A DNA stretch of 64,000 nt from Chiridota heheva (GCA_020152595.1 JAIGNY010001834.1:787001-851000), one strand, 5' to 3'. Positions 11,950 to 24,060 are shown, counted from the first letter of the stretch. The notes: generated by a model not told the origin, from the letters alone. Numbers and translations are program-made.

Positions 11950-12126
11950 ACCTGGAGTAAATACGCAAACAAATTAAGAGATTTCCAAAAGCCAGAGAAT
12001 CGTAGCAGTGCTGTTGCTTGCCTGAATGAATTAATAACAAATGCGCTGAACCATGTACCTGCAGTGTTGAAGTACATGGGATGCCTGAGAAACCAAAGCA
12101 TATTTAACTTTTGTGCTATACCAGAG
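11950..12126 (+). CDS. FDFT1: Squalene synthase internal exon
   Basis: 59 codons, phase 0. It starts TWSKYANKLRDFQKPEN after tgttttcag and ends IFNFCAIPE before gtacag. CLNELITNALNHVP and the NQSIFNFCAIPE block match the family. The phenylalanine of FNFCAIP lines the second half-reaction pocket in characterised squalene synthases. Confidence 0.96.
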
Positions 12127-12164
12127 GTACAGTATACATAGATGACTTTAAAAGATTAGTTGAG

Positions 12165-12360
12165 TTGTCAAGCAAGCTCCATCTTGTATGAAATAGGACT
12201 TCAAAAGAAACAAAATGATGAAGAAACATTCAAAACTCTTTTGCGTAGAAATGACTAAAATCAAACTAGTGACAGCATGACATCCTCACATTTCTCAATG
12301 TCTTTATTTATGTATTATATTACATTTTTTGTATGTCAGTAAAGTAGTAAAGGAGAATCT
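12165..12360. repeat. Fragment of dispersed repeat family B
   Basis: AGGACTTCAAAAGAAACAAA, GTAGAAATGACTAAAATCA and a CTCAATGTCTTT-type block match, in order, copies at 25001-25560 and 55860-56350. Confidence 0.65.
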
Positions 12361-12564
12361 TGTAAGGTAACTGTGATTAACCTTGAAAAAGGTTTGAAGC
12401 AAAACTTACGTAAAAAGTAAATTAATTTTCTGTAAAATATATGTACAATTTTGGCCAAAGAAAAATTCAGAATATGCAATAACATCTTACATCCCATGCA
12501 CAAATGACTGCCAGAATATAAAATTTAAGTAAAATAAGCTGTTCAATTAGCATACATTAAACTG

Positions 12565-13165
12565 CTTATCGCTTCCCTTGTTCGTGACCGCTGGCAAACC
12601 TCATGGAACTCCCAAATTGATAAGAAACTCCATGTCATCCAGCCCACAATTCCGATCAAATCCACCATCAACAACCTCTCTCGTATCGACATCGTTTATA
12701 TTACCCGTCTTAGAATTGGTCACACCCACCTCACTCACTCCCACCTCCTTATTGGCTCCCCCTAACCCCTCTGCAAAAATTGCCACTGCACCCTCACAAT
12801 CCATCATGTTCTCCTTGCTTGCCCCGTGTACAACCTTCCCAGAGCTTCCCTTGCTCCCCACAACCCAAATGTTGAGTTCTTCTAGAAAAATCCTCCGGAC
12901 AAAATTATCTCCTTCCTTCATCATGCTTCCCTCTACAACCATATTTAATTCTCCTCTTCCACCCCCTCTCTACTTTGTTTTTGTTTGAACCATGCACCTC
13001 CCCTCTCGATCACAGCTTTCTGACTTTTTGTTCTTGAATTTCTCTTATTCTCCCCCTATTTCCTTTTCTTCTTACCTCTAGAATAATCTGACCTCTCAGG
13101 CACAATTTGACCTTCGTTGTCGTGGTGCCGTTAAGCCCTCATCAAACAGACAAACAAATCAATTA
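12565..13165 (+). pseudogene. LINE 3' end: ORF2 C-terminus plus 3' tail
   Basis: The plus strand reads RWQTSWNSQIDKKLHVIQPT and then ITRLRIGHTHLTHSHLLIGS. After a frameshift near 12765 it reads CKNCHCTLTIHHVLLACPVY to a stop near 12880. This is the C-terminus of an RNase H-bearing non-LTR retrotransposon (RLRIGHT-LTH-LL, then C-x2-C-x7-H-x4-C). It is followed by a 3' tail with GGCACAATTTGACCTTCGTT and a CAAA-rich end. Two further copies of the tail lie downstream without the ORF. Confidence 0.8.
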
Positions 13166-13394
13166 GCATAACTATGTTATACTGGCAGACAGTTTGGAAA
13201 GGGTGCTGCAACAATATCATGTTCTGTTTAATACCTACTGTAAACATTCAAACAATAAAAAGACACTCTATTTAGTCAGCCAATGAAATTATTCTTAAAT
13301 TTTCCAATAAAAACTTCTGTTGTTGACAATATCTCTGACTTATTATGACATGATTATGTTGGCAGATAAATCTTGAGTGTCTATTGCTAACTTT

Positions 13395-13685
13395 GGTGGT
13401 AAATCCATCGGAGCCATTAGCCTCATAGAGCTGGTGCTTATTCCGGTTTCAATTGCATGTAATGGCACAAACCGATGAGACTACATGACTCCCCTAGATG
13501 GGACACCATTCCATTACAGATTAACTCTCCTGAAATACTGATGCTGATTTTACAGCTGAGTGGACTGAAGCAAATATAGTAAAGTGTCTTTCTCAAGGAC
13601 ACAATGCAGCGCTCACAGCAGGAATCAAATCCGGTACCTTTGGAATACGAGCAAGACTTCTTAACCACTGAGCCAATGCACCTTC
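13395..13685 (-). repeat. tRNA-derived SINE, best copy
   Basis: Read on the minus strand, the head has TGGCTCAGTGG (A box) near 13664-13674 and GGATTTGATTCC (B-box-like) about 40 bp on. A body with TGTCCTTGAGAAAGACACTT follows, then the GGCTCCGATGG end. The body is shared with 320-580 and 52775-52950, and a fragment near 54450. Confidence 0.75.
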
Positions 13686-13734
13686 CTACTTTGGTGCACC
13701 GGCCACAAAATTTGTTTTCCTATCATGGGAGTGG

Positions 13735-13850
13735 GTAATGAATATTTGTCTCTTTCCTTACTACCTCTAAAATGATCTGACCTCTCAGGCACAATTTGAC
13801 CTTCGTTGTCGTGGTGCCGTTAAGACCTCATCAAACAAACATTAAAACTT
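13735..13850 (+). repeat. LINE-type 3' tail, second copy
   Basis: The tail with GGCACAATTTGACCTTCGTT and GTTAAGACCTCATCAAAC matches the one at 13076-13165 behind the LINE ORF, but no ORF precedes it. Confidence 0.75.
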
Positions 13851-14115
13851 AAAGGTGCGATCTTGGCATAAGGACATTCAGTTGTAATTTTTTAATTAGT
13901 TAAAATTTCAACCAATGGCTATAATTGATCATATTACGCACTATATTTATAATATAGCAACCATTTCTAATCAGCAATGCTGTGGCCAAATGGATAAGGC
14001 AATGTGTTTTGGATTTGCTTTTGTGCCAAAGGTAACGAGTTCAAATCTCGTCAAGGCAATATTTTTTTTTTTCTTTTCTCATTTGAAATAAAACATGGAG
14101 CTGTTAACCAATTTA
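13850..14115 (+). repeat. tRNA-headed composite repeat, copy 1
   Basis: It begins AAAGGTGCGATCTTGGCATA. A tRNA-like part carries TGGCCAAATGGATAAGGCA (A-box region) and GAGTTCAAATCTCGT (B-box region), followed by a T tract and CATTTGAAATAAAACATGGA. The same layout recurs at 20028-20250. It is a retroposed element rather than a functional tRNA gene. Confidence 0.7.
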
Positions 14116-14514
14116 ATTTACTTAAAGTTGTACCTTACCTTCCATGCTATAAATATGCAATCTGGTCACATGACCTGATTCTAACGCACTTCAAACCGAC
14201 CTTAAAAACATAGTTACCGGCCCAGCCCTGACCTCCATAATACCTCTACTAACCCTCACTTCTTTTCAGCGTGTTGTTATCACAACATCGCTGGAACTGG
14301 TCTAAAATTTTCTTTATAAAAAGTGTAACCTTTTCTAACAATTTTCTCCTTCACAGCTTCTACCAGGCAGGTTTTTATGCTGTTTGGCTTTTTTCTGCTA
14401 TCCTTTTAGAGTCTTCTGAAGTAAGACAAGGTAGCCATGGGACCGGGGTTTCTTTGGTCCGACTCGCAGAACCTTCCCATTAAGCCTACACTTAGGATAG
14501 ATTGTTTGATTTTC

Positions 14515-14605
14515 TTTCCTACCTCTAAAATTGATCTGACCCCTCAGGCACAATTTGACCCTCGTTGTCGTGGTGCTGTTAACCCTCATCAAACAAACAA
14601 ACTGG
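14515..14605 (+). repeat. LINE-type 3' tail, third copy
   Basis: GGCACAATTTGACCCTCGTT and a CTCATCAAACAAACAAAC end match the tails at 13076 and 13760. The upstream sequence (14270-14515) is unrelated to either. Confidence 0.7.
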
Positions 14606-14735
14606 TGCGGTCTATCGGACATAAGTTATCTGAGTAATCAGCTAAGTGGCGTCCTAGACGTAACTTAGAATAAACCATTAGCGCCCCCTTCTCGATGCTA
14701 CTGAGTCGATGAGGCGTATATTTTGAGTGGGTAAC

Positions 14736-16480
14736 TCCTTTGTACACCGCTGTGGACCACAGTTCCGTGTAGGCACCAGTAGGGCCACAAAAAGGCGGCA
14801 CCTCAAGAGGTAATAAGTGAGTTTAAGTAATTACACGGCTTGCTGTTAAGCCATTACATTACTTTCATGGGTCCGCACGGCTTCGGTGATTGGCTCCACG
14901 GGTCGGTGATGGGTCCGTTGGACGGTTTTGTGGCCAATGGCTTTACGGGTCCATACAGCTCCGGTGATGGGTCTGTATGGCTCCAGAGTTTTGTAACGGG
15001 ATAACATACACCATACGATAAACCTGGAAATAGACCTGGTAGCTACGAAGCTACATGGTCAGGTGATAAGGGACAATCTTCACGAGAAGTATAACATCAC
15101 GAGAGCTATTGTATTCTTGTATCTGTAGCCATTAGCTACACAGTTCCGTGACCGTGTGAACTGCCTTAGTAAGATTTTCCCATTGAACATTACAGTTCTG
15201 CAATATTTTTCACCAGTATCATGGACACGGAGGACATGTCTCTGAGTGTCATGTTTTACGTGCCCAAGATGTCCTGCGATGTAAATGCTTTTTTAAGTTA
15301 CGCTCCGGTGATATTCAAAAGAAAAGAAAAAAAACCTGTGTACACCGCTGTGGACCACGGTTCCACAAAGGGTGTGGTAGGCCCAAAAGAGGCGGGGCCC
15401 TAAGAGGTTATAAGTAAGTTACAAGTAATTTTACGGCTTATTGTAAAGTCATTGGATTACTTTCACAGGTCCGTATGGGTCCGTACGGCTCCAGTGATCG
15501 GCTCCACGGCTTGCTTTCATGGCCCTATACAGGTCCATAATATGGCTCTGTGCGGATCATTGAACGGCTCTGTACAGGTCCGTACAGTTTTGTAATCAAC
15601 AGCTTTGGGTTTTGTACGGCTCCGGCGAACGGGTCCGTACGGCTCCATAGCTTTTTAGCTGGATAAGTTACGACAAACCCGGAAATAGATCCACTAGCTA
15701 TGAAGCTACATGGTCAGGTGATAAGTAACAATCTTCACAAGGAGTATAGCATCACGAGAGGTATTTTCTTGTTGTTATCATGGCCGTCAGCTACGCAGTT
15801 CCATGACCGTGTGAGCTATCTTACTAAGATTTTCCGCATTGAACGTCACGTTTCCGCACAAATTTTCACCAGCATCATGGACACGGAGGACAGGTCCCTG
15901 AGTGTCGGTTCATTACGCACCCAAGATGCACTTCTTTAGATTAGGAAGCTGGGTGGTTGGGTGATAAGAAAACTATCTCCACCAGAGGCATAGTATCACA
16001 AGAGCTATTTTCTCCGTGTTACGTAGTTCCACAACCGTCCGAACTACCCTGGATATAATTTTTGCGTTGAACGTGACTTTCCGCTAAAACTATAAAGAGA
16101 TTGGCATGGTTTTATGTACAATGTACGGTAACCCCGGGAGTACCACAGCTTTACGGGCCCTCTGAACGGCTCCGTATCGGCCCCTACAGTCCAAGACATG
16201 AGTTCACGAGTCTGGGCTACGGCTTTACAGGTCTACGGAACGGACCTGTACAGGTCCACAGAACGGACCCGTGCGGGTCCACAGTACTGACTCGTGCGGG
16301 TCCATAGCTTAGATTCCACACCCTACAGGCCCTTACGGCTCCATTGTGTGGTCCCGTACGGGCCCATACGCTATCGGAGTCTAACCTTACACGGCTCCAG
16401 TGAACGGGCCGTTACGGCCCTCACAGGACGTATACGGGATAAGGTACAACCTACGGTAAACCCGGAAGTCTACCCACCAA
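14736..16480. repeat. CpG-rich ~600-bp higher-order repeat with CCGTACGG-type subunits
   Basis: Two clear copies (about 14736-15337 and 15338-15950) and a diverged third share blocks in order: CACCGCTGTGGACCAC, degenerate GGTCCGTACGGCTCC runs, AAGCTACATGGTCAGGTGAT, CCGTGACCGTGTGA and ATCATGGACACGGAGGACA. Subunits such as CCGTACGG are palindromic. CpG content is far above the neighbouring intron. No sustained coding frame is seen. Confidence 0.8.
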
Positions 16481-16499
16481 TAACACACCTGCAGGGTAA

Positions 16500-18060
16500 T
16501 GCGACCAATAGCTGTGTGCTACAGAATTCCGAGGTCATCATTCTTACCAGGACGCGTACAGCGTTCGACGGTATTCCCCCACATGTAGCGACCCTCTACG
16601 CTGCTCCGTGGTGAATAGATACAAACAAAGTTAATGGCACACACCTGCAGCACAGTTGCATGGTAAGCGACCAGTAGCCAGGAGCTACAGAGTTCTGTGG
16701 CTGTTATTTTTTCAGCTTTGTAGCTCTGTAGTAAAACAAACAAACTTAACAGCTCCTATACTCCCTCACGTGTGGCCACTTACTTAGTGGCCCCGTGGTG
16801 AATAGAAGTATACTGAGGTAATGACTCATGTAGCAGATGTAGTACGTTAATGCTATCATAGATCCAGGCGGTTCTTTTGTACTGATAGCTATTACATTAG
16901 GGACACGTACCAGTACGGCGGTAGTCCCCCTTGCATAGCCACTAGCTTTGTTGCTCCGTGGTGAACAGAGGCAAACTTGGCGGATGGCTAGTAGAACATA
17001 CTTGGCACGTTGACGCCTTCATAGATCCATGACGGCACTATGATACCTAACGGGGATGCGTACTGAGTACGGCAGTAGTCCCCCACGTAGCCACTAGCTT
17101 CTCAGCTCCGTGGTGAAGGGTGTTTAATGGAATTAACGGCCCGTGTAGTATACACAGGACATCAACTCTTTCGTGATTTCTACCCCAGTGGTTGGGTTAA
17201 TGACCCGTACAGTTGACATAGTACTTTAAACCCCCTATCAAAATTAACTCCAGAAAGGATACTTTTTTGACATAGGTGGCCGTTTGATAGAGAGTCCTAC
17301 GATCACGCTAGCTATTAAAAGCAACAGCACGTATAGTTTATACTATACTTTAACACCTTCATAAAGCAGTTCAGCGCTGCTTGCGGCTTCATGGCCTGTT
17401 AGTTAACTACCCGCACAGACATACAGTATTAGTTTTCTCCACATCCGTAGCCATCGGCTCCGCAGTTCCAGGGTTGTAACAATATGCCGTACGTTAACAC
17501 CTTATACAATCAACTCCATACAAGTTTCGTTGTTGATAGGAGTAGCCTAGAGCTACGCCGTTCCGCAACTGCTACATTCTTCAGACACGTTGACAAAGTG
17601 GTTTTTCAGTCAGGTCGCAGCCACCTTAGTTGCTAGAACCTGCTCTGCATAACGGCTCGTATTGCTTACGGTGCATGTTTTAATACAGTTTCGGAGCCGT
17701 AGCCAACAGTTGACGGTTCTGCGGTCTTACGACCTAAAACCGTCTTGCAGCTACAAAGCCTTACACGGTTAGCAGCCCGTTTTGTATACAACTTATATTA
17801 ACGGCCTGCCTTTTAATTCGCTAACCAAATTTAGGGTACCAGTCAGACCCACAACGTAGTGTTGTCGGTACTTTTTCAACCACGCTAGTCTTTTTGACCA
17901 GCCGGGTTTTACTCATTGGTTTAGATCAGTAAAGTTTAAACAAACTTTGCTCAGAGCCAGCAATCTTATCTGCCACCTTGCTCCTTGATCACCAGGGCTC
18001 CACAGCTCTGCTGTTGTATGAGTTTTACAGAGTTAACGGCCCATAGAGTATATGAAGTAT
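16500..18060. repeat. Decaying tandem block with CTCCGTGGTGAA landmark
   Basis: Near-copies of GCTCCGTGGTGAA with an upstream TAGCCACTAGCT occur near 16604, 16792, 16954 and 17105, giving spacings of about 150-190 bp. Further right the block grades into unstructured GC-moderate DNA with CGGCCCGT remnants. It continues the composition of the block before it and was probably once the same repeat unit. Confidence 0.55.
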
Positions 18061-19045
18061 GTTAACCCTAAGTTAGAAATAACTTATCAGTGCTACTAGA
18101 CGAAAAGATTCTTCCCGCTCAACAGCACTTCACCCTGGTCATTTCGCCGATGTTCAGCATTTCGCTCACTTCTCTCCCCCGGTCCTCTCCACAATGGAGC
18201 AGGTCCCGGAGTAGGGACAGAGAAAGAAGCAAGGAGCTCTAATGGAAAGAATTATAGTTTAATCTATGGGAGGATGATTCCTTCCTTCATAAACCTCTTT
18301 ATATCCAGACTTCCGTCTTGGATCACATAGGCCATGGAGGAAATGACAGGAACTTGGGCAGGTACTTGGCCTATTTCATAGGCAGTATGCTGGGCATTTT
18401 TAACCTTTTATAGCTAGTGCTGAGAAAAGCTTTTCAGATTTTCCACCACTGCTGTGATCTCTCTTTTACAGACAGAGAGGAACAGACTCCAAGAATTTCT
18501 TGAATCGATCGTCTCGGCGCAGGACAAACTTTGCCAGCTTTGAGGCCGCTCACCTCGGCCCTTTGTTATGCGGTGAGTTACAAGATGGCTGCAGGTTATC
18601 ACCTAGAGTATCAAGTATCAAGAGAAAGTATCGCAAGAGTATTGTTCAAGATTGTAGTTTAAATTTTGTATTTGCTCCATTCTGTCATAAGGCCTAAAAC
18701 AAGTTTTTTGTTTGCCTTCTTCTGCCATCGCTAACTCGCCGAAAAATAGGGGCATCAGTGAGATTTAAGAATTGAGCAAAATGAAAGGAATCAACAATCT
18801 GAAAATGAAGTAAAGTGTTTTAATTTTGTTTTATAGGTATTTTTATAATACTAAAAACCCTGAGTGAGCCAGTGTAGGTCGAAAGTTTGGTCAGGAAATA
18901 TTCCATGTCAGTGATATGTGAAGAAAAAAAAAAAAAAACCGCCCACCCTTCCTTAATTTTCCACAAGAAAGGACAAACAAAGAGTTTTTTTTTTTTTTAG
19001 GCCTAATCTATTCTTCCTTTCATTTCATGATCATTTCTGCTACAG
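18061..19045. other. Intronic DNA, nothing assigned
   Basis: Two short overlapping open readings on opposite strands (18414-18697) have no recognisable motif. A run of A at 18927 and a run of T at 18986 are the only simple features. Confidence 0.4.
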
Positions 19046-19198
19046 GTCATGGCCATTGCTACATTGGCAGCATGTTACAACAATCCTGATGTCTTTACAG
19101 GAGTGGTCAAGATTCGCAGAGGTCAGGCAGTCATTATGATGATGGAAGCAACCACATTTTCAAATTTCAAGAGAATTATGCATTTTTATGCTAAAGAG
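19046..19198 (+). CDS. FDFT1: Squalene synthase internal exon
   Basis: 51 codons, phase 0. VMAIATLAACYNNPDVF is nearly identical to the human block VMAIATLAACYNN. KIRRGQAVIMMMEATTF follows, matching the conserved VKIRKGQAV region near the NADPH side of the pocket. The exon ends FYAKE before gtaaaa. It follows the longest FDFT1 intron (6.9 kb). Confidence 0.96.
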
Positions 19199-20027
19199 GT
19201 AAAATCACTTTTGTTGTCATTGAATATGTAATGGGTACACAGTAAAAATGTTTAACTTATATGAAATAAATTTGCATTTCAAAATATGGATGATGAATTT
19301 TTTGTTAATTTCATAGCAACAATCTTTAATATCCCCTTAAAATCTCAGAGGTCAACTTGTCAGCATCATAATGATGCAAGCAAAAACATTTTCAAATTTG
19401 AGAAGAATCATCATGATGAATATCTGTTGCAATAGATTTTCAGCCCAAAATCCTCAAAGCCTTACAAGGTTGAACAAAAACATCACTTAAAATCACTCAT
19501 CAATAAAGAAACAAAACCTTCTCTCTTAAATACCATCCTATTTGTTAAATTATTACTTCAAGCCAAACACATTGACCACAGGGGAATACTGTTGTCCTTG
19601 TGTTGAGTGTGAAAGTTAGTGCAGCTGCAGTGAAATTTGTTTACTGTCAGATTATGACCATGGAAAGTGAGGTGAAGTGTGTGGAAATCCCTGGTGTAAT
19701 TGCTTGTGCTGGATTGTGGTTTCTGTTGTGAGCATTATAGACTCCCACAAATTTTATATTTTGTCAGGGCTTAAGACACAAAATGTATTGCGAGGTTTAG
19801 ACTTAATCTGCATTTTTATGGTAATGAGGTATATGCTTTTGCAAGAAAATAGGTTGTTAAAACAAATTTCATGTGGATTTACTTTTCTTTCTGTCTAACA
19901 ATAAGAGTACCTCAATATTGAAGATATTTGACTGTCGTAACAGCTTTTTCCCATCAAAACCTCAAAGCACAGTTGATTTCTCATTATGGTAATGAGGTAA
20001 ACTTTCTGTTACCATTGTGTAAAGGTA
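19199..20027. other. Intronic DNA with a partial echo of the upstream exon
   Basis: Near 19350-19410 the sequence AGAGGTCAACTTGTCAGCAT followed by AATGATGCAAGCAAAAACAT and TTTTCAAATTTGAGAAGAAT resembles exon 19046-19198 (AGAGGTCAGGCAGTCATTAT, GATGGAAGCAACCACATTTT). It looks like a decayed exon duplicate. The reading frame is not maintained. Confidence 0.5.
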
Positions 20028-20250
20028 CGATCTCGGCATAAGGTCATTCAGTTCTAATTTTTTGATTGGTTAAAATTTCAACCAATTGCTATACGCGCCT
20101 CTTTCGCACCATATCAATGATACAGTAACCTTCACGTTGGAGCATTGATGTAGCCGAGTGAATAAGGTGATGGGCTTCAGGCAATTTGGCAAGGCAACAT
20201 TTTGTTCTTAGTCTTTTCCCCTCATTTGGATTAAACTATGGAGCTATTTA
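20028..20250 (+). repeat. tRNA-headed composite repeat, copy 2
   Basis: AAAGGTACGATCTCGGCATA, GGTTAAAATTTCAACCAATT, a degraded tRNA-like part (GTAGCCGAGTGAATAAGGTG) and a CTCATTTGGATTAAACTATG end align in order with 13850-14115. Confidence 0.7.
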
Positions 20251-20412
20251 CTGAGCTACTATCAGCTAATAGCTCAATGATTAAACTAGCATCGAATTTG
20301 TACAGCTCTGTTCAACTCAGCCATGTCATGTTACCACACGTACTGTACGTGCATGTACCTAATCTTCCTACACACAATGTAGATCTATAATATACACTTC
20401 TCTGAATCTCTA

Positions 20413-22980
20413 AACGATTGTAATACGTTGATGACGTGTAAGTATGTGCCATGTACATTGTAATACATTGATGACGTGTAAGTATGTGCCATGTACATTG
20501 TAATATGTTGATGATGTGTAAATATGTGCCATGTACATTGTGATACGTTGATGATGTGTAAGTATGTGCCATGTACATTGTAATACGTTGATGACGTGTA
20601 AGTATGTGACATGTACATTGTAATACGTTGATGACGTGTAAGTATGTGCCATGTACATTGTAATACATTGATGACGTGTAAGTATGTGCCATGTGCATTG
20701 TAATACATTGATGATGTGTAAGTATGTGCCATGTACATTGTAATACATTGATGATGTGTAAGTATGTGCCATGTACATTGTAATACATTGATGATGTGTA
20801 AGTATGTGCCATGTACATTGTAATACATTGATGTGTAAGTATGTGCCATGTACATTGTAATACATTGATGTCATGTAAGTATGTGCCATGTACATTGTAA
20901 TACGTTGATGACATGTAAGTATGTGCCATGTACATTGTAATACATTGATGATGTGTAAGTATGTGTCATGTACATTGTAATACGTTGATGACGTGTAAGT
21001 ATGTGCCATGTACATTGTAAAACGTTGTGGACGTGTGAGTATGTGCCATGTACATTGTAATACATTGATGGCGTGTAAGTATGTGCCATGTACATTGTAA
21101 TACATTAATGACGTGTAAGTATGTGCCATGTACATTGTAATACGTTGATGACATGTAAGTATGTGCCATTTACATTGTAATACGTTGATGTCATGTAAGT
21201 ATGTGCCATGTACATTGTAATACATTGATGGCATGTAAGTATGTGCCATGTACATTGTAATACGTTGATGACGTGTATGTGCCATGTACATTGTAATACG
21301 TTGATGACGTGTAAGTGTGTGCCATGTACATTGTAATACGTTGATGACGTGTATGTGCCATGTACATTGTAATACGTTGATGTGTAAGTATGTGCCATGT
21401 ACATTGTAATACATTGATGACGTGTGAGTATGTGCCATGTACATTGTAATACGTTGATGACATGTAAGTATGTGCCATGTACATTGTAATACGTTGATGT
21501 CATGTAAGTATGTGCCATGTACATTGTAATACATTGATGGCATGTAAGTATGTGCCATGTACATTGTAATACGTTGATGACGTGTATGTGCCATGTACAT
21601 TGTGATACGTTGATGATGTGTATGTGCCATGTACATTGTGATACGTTGATGATGTGTAAGTATGTGCCATGTACATTGTAATACGTTAATGGCATGTAAG
21701 TATGTGCCATGTACATTGTAATACGTTAATGGCATGTAAGTATGTGCCATGTACATTGTAATACGTTGATGATGTGTAAGTATGTGCCATGTACATTGAT
21801 AGCATGTAAGTGTGTGCCTTGTACATTGTAATACATTGATGACGTGTAAGTATGTGCCATGTACATTGTAATACGTTGATGATGTGTAAGTGTGTGCCAT
21901 GTACATTGTAATACATTGATGACGTGTGAGTATGTGCCATGTACATTGTAATACATTGATGACATGTAAGTATGTGCCATGTACATTGTAATACGTTGAT
22001 GACATGTAAGTATGTGCCATGTACATTGTAATACATTGATGACATGTAAGTATGTGCCATGTACATTGTAATGCATTTATGACGTGTAAGTATGTGCCAT
22101 GTACATTGTAATACATTAATGACGTGTAAGTATGTGCCATGTACATTGTAATACATTGATGACGTATAAGGATGTGCCATGTGCATCGTAATACATTTAT
22201 GACGTGTAAGTATGTGTCATGTACATTGTAATACATTGATGATGTGTAAGTATGTGCCATGTACATTGTAATACGTTGATGACGTGTAAGTATGTGCCAT
22301 GTACATTGTAATACGTTGATGATGTGTAAATGTGTCATGTACATTGTAATACGTTGATGACGTGTAAGTATGTGCCATGTACATTGTAATGCGTTGATGT
22401 CATGTAAGTATGTGCCATGTACATTGTAATACGTTGATGATGTAGAAGTATGTGTCATGTACATTGTAATACATTGATGACATGTAAGTATGTGCCATGT
22501 ACATTGTAATACATTGATGACGTATAAGGATGTGCCATGTACATCGTAATACATTTATGACGTGTAAGTATGTGTCATGTACATTGTAATACATTGATGA
22601 CGTGTAAGTATGTGCCTTGTACATTGTAATATGTTGATGACGTGTAAGTATGTGCCATGTACATTTTATTATATTGATGACATGTAAGTATGTGCCATGT
22701 ACATTGTAATACATTGATGACGTGTAAGTATGTGCCGTGTACATTGCAATACATTGATGACGTGTAAGTATGTGCCATGTACATTGTAATACATTGATGA
22801 CGTGTAAGTATGTGCCATGTACATAGTAATACATTGATGATGTGTAAGTATGTGCCATGTACATTGTAATACATTGATGACGTGTAAGTATGTACCATGT
22901 ACATTGTAATACATTGATGACGTGTAAGTATGTACCATGTACATTGTAATACGTTAATGACGTGTAAATACATGCCATGT
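20413..22980. repeat. 40-bp minisatellite, ~64 copies
   Basis: The unit is GTACATTGTAATACATTGAT followed by GACGTGTAAGTATGTGCCAT. A few units are shortened by 3-10 bp. Each unit carries GTGTAAGTATGT, a donor-like motif on the FDFT1 sense strand, and usually TGACGTG. The minus strand lacks stops in all frames, giving a spurious 714-codon reading. Confidence 0.97.
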
Positions 22981-23318
22981 ACTTACTCACATTATTGTGA
23001 TTTGTCTTGAGATGACAGTGCCCCTTTAACCTGTACATGGTAATACCATTTACATTATGATGCTCTTCATGAATTATCTCTGTTGTAAGATTCCACTAGG
23101 CGTTCTCTTGCATATGATGTTTGAGGAGTATTTCTGTGGGCAAACATGTGAATGCCATATGATAAATATGATGAAAAATGCTTTGATGTTCCATTGGAAG
23201 ATATCAAATATTAATGATTCCACAAGAAGTATTTATTGTGATCAATACGACAGGGAAGGAGATTGAATGTCTTTTTTCATAAAATCTATATAATAGATAT
23301 GGCGAAAAATGCTTTATT

Positions 23319-23695
23319 ACAATCATGGTAATAAGGTAAGCTTTGTGTTACCATTGTGTATCTTGTACATGGTAATAAAGTAAACTTCCTGTACATGGTA
23401 ATAAGGCAAGCTTTATCTAACCATTGTTTAACCTGTATATGGTAATAAGGTAAACTTCATGCTACCATTGTTTAACCTGTACATGGTAGTTCTGTTTAAT
23501 GTTATGGTAAGGTAAGCTTTGTGTTACCATTGTTAACCTTTTCATGGTAATAAGGTAAACTTGTGTTACCATTGTTTAACCTGTGTACTTGGTAATACTT
23601 CTTAATGTTATGGTAATGAGGTAAACTTTTTGTTCCCATTGTTTAATCTGTACATGATAATAAGGTAAGCTTTGTGTTACTATTGTTTACTTTCT
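23319..23695. repeat. ~44-bp degenerate tandem repeat near FDFT1 last exon
   Basis: About eight units of CATGGTAATAAGGTAAGCTT followed by TGTGTTACCATTGTTTAACC. Isolated relatives occur at 19985-20030. Each unit has AAGGTAAGC or AAGGTAAAC. Confidence 0.85.
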
Positions 23696-23929
23696 TGGTG
23701 AAAACAAAACAGTTTACTATTACAGCCAGTGTTAAATTGGTCACCTAAATCTCTATGTTCACTTGAGTATTTGTGCAGGAAATTGTTGCAAATTTGGTGA
23801 AAACATTGTAGGAGAGAAATTTTTGAAGTTTAAAGACACGTGTATTGTGCATATGTTCACTAGTGCACAAATTGTTGCATGTTTTCATAGAAAAAGTGTC
23901 TTAGATGATCAAAAATGAATATTTATATA

Positions 23930-23939
23930 CATATATATA

Positions 23940-24028
<89 letters not shown>

Positions 24029-24060
24029 CATATATGTATATATATATTTATATATATTCA
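23930..24060. repeat. (TA)n microsatellite
   Basis: About 130 bp of TA dinucleotides with a few interruptions, 290 bp before the last FDFT1 exon. Confidence 0.95.

Noticed and set aside
13980-14060. tRNA gene
   Set aside because: A- and B-box-like words are present, but acceptor and anticodon stems do not pair well and the segment is part of a repeated composite element.
20410-22554. 714-codon minus-strand open reading frame
   Set aside because: It is the 40-bp minisatellite read without stops in all three minus frames. There is no start context, splice or protein motif, and it lies antisense in an FDFT1 intron.
20413-22980. CRISPR array
   Set aside because: Units are continuous with no unique spacers, in an animal intron.
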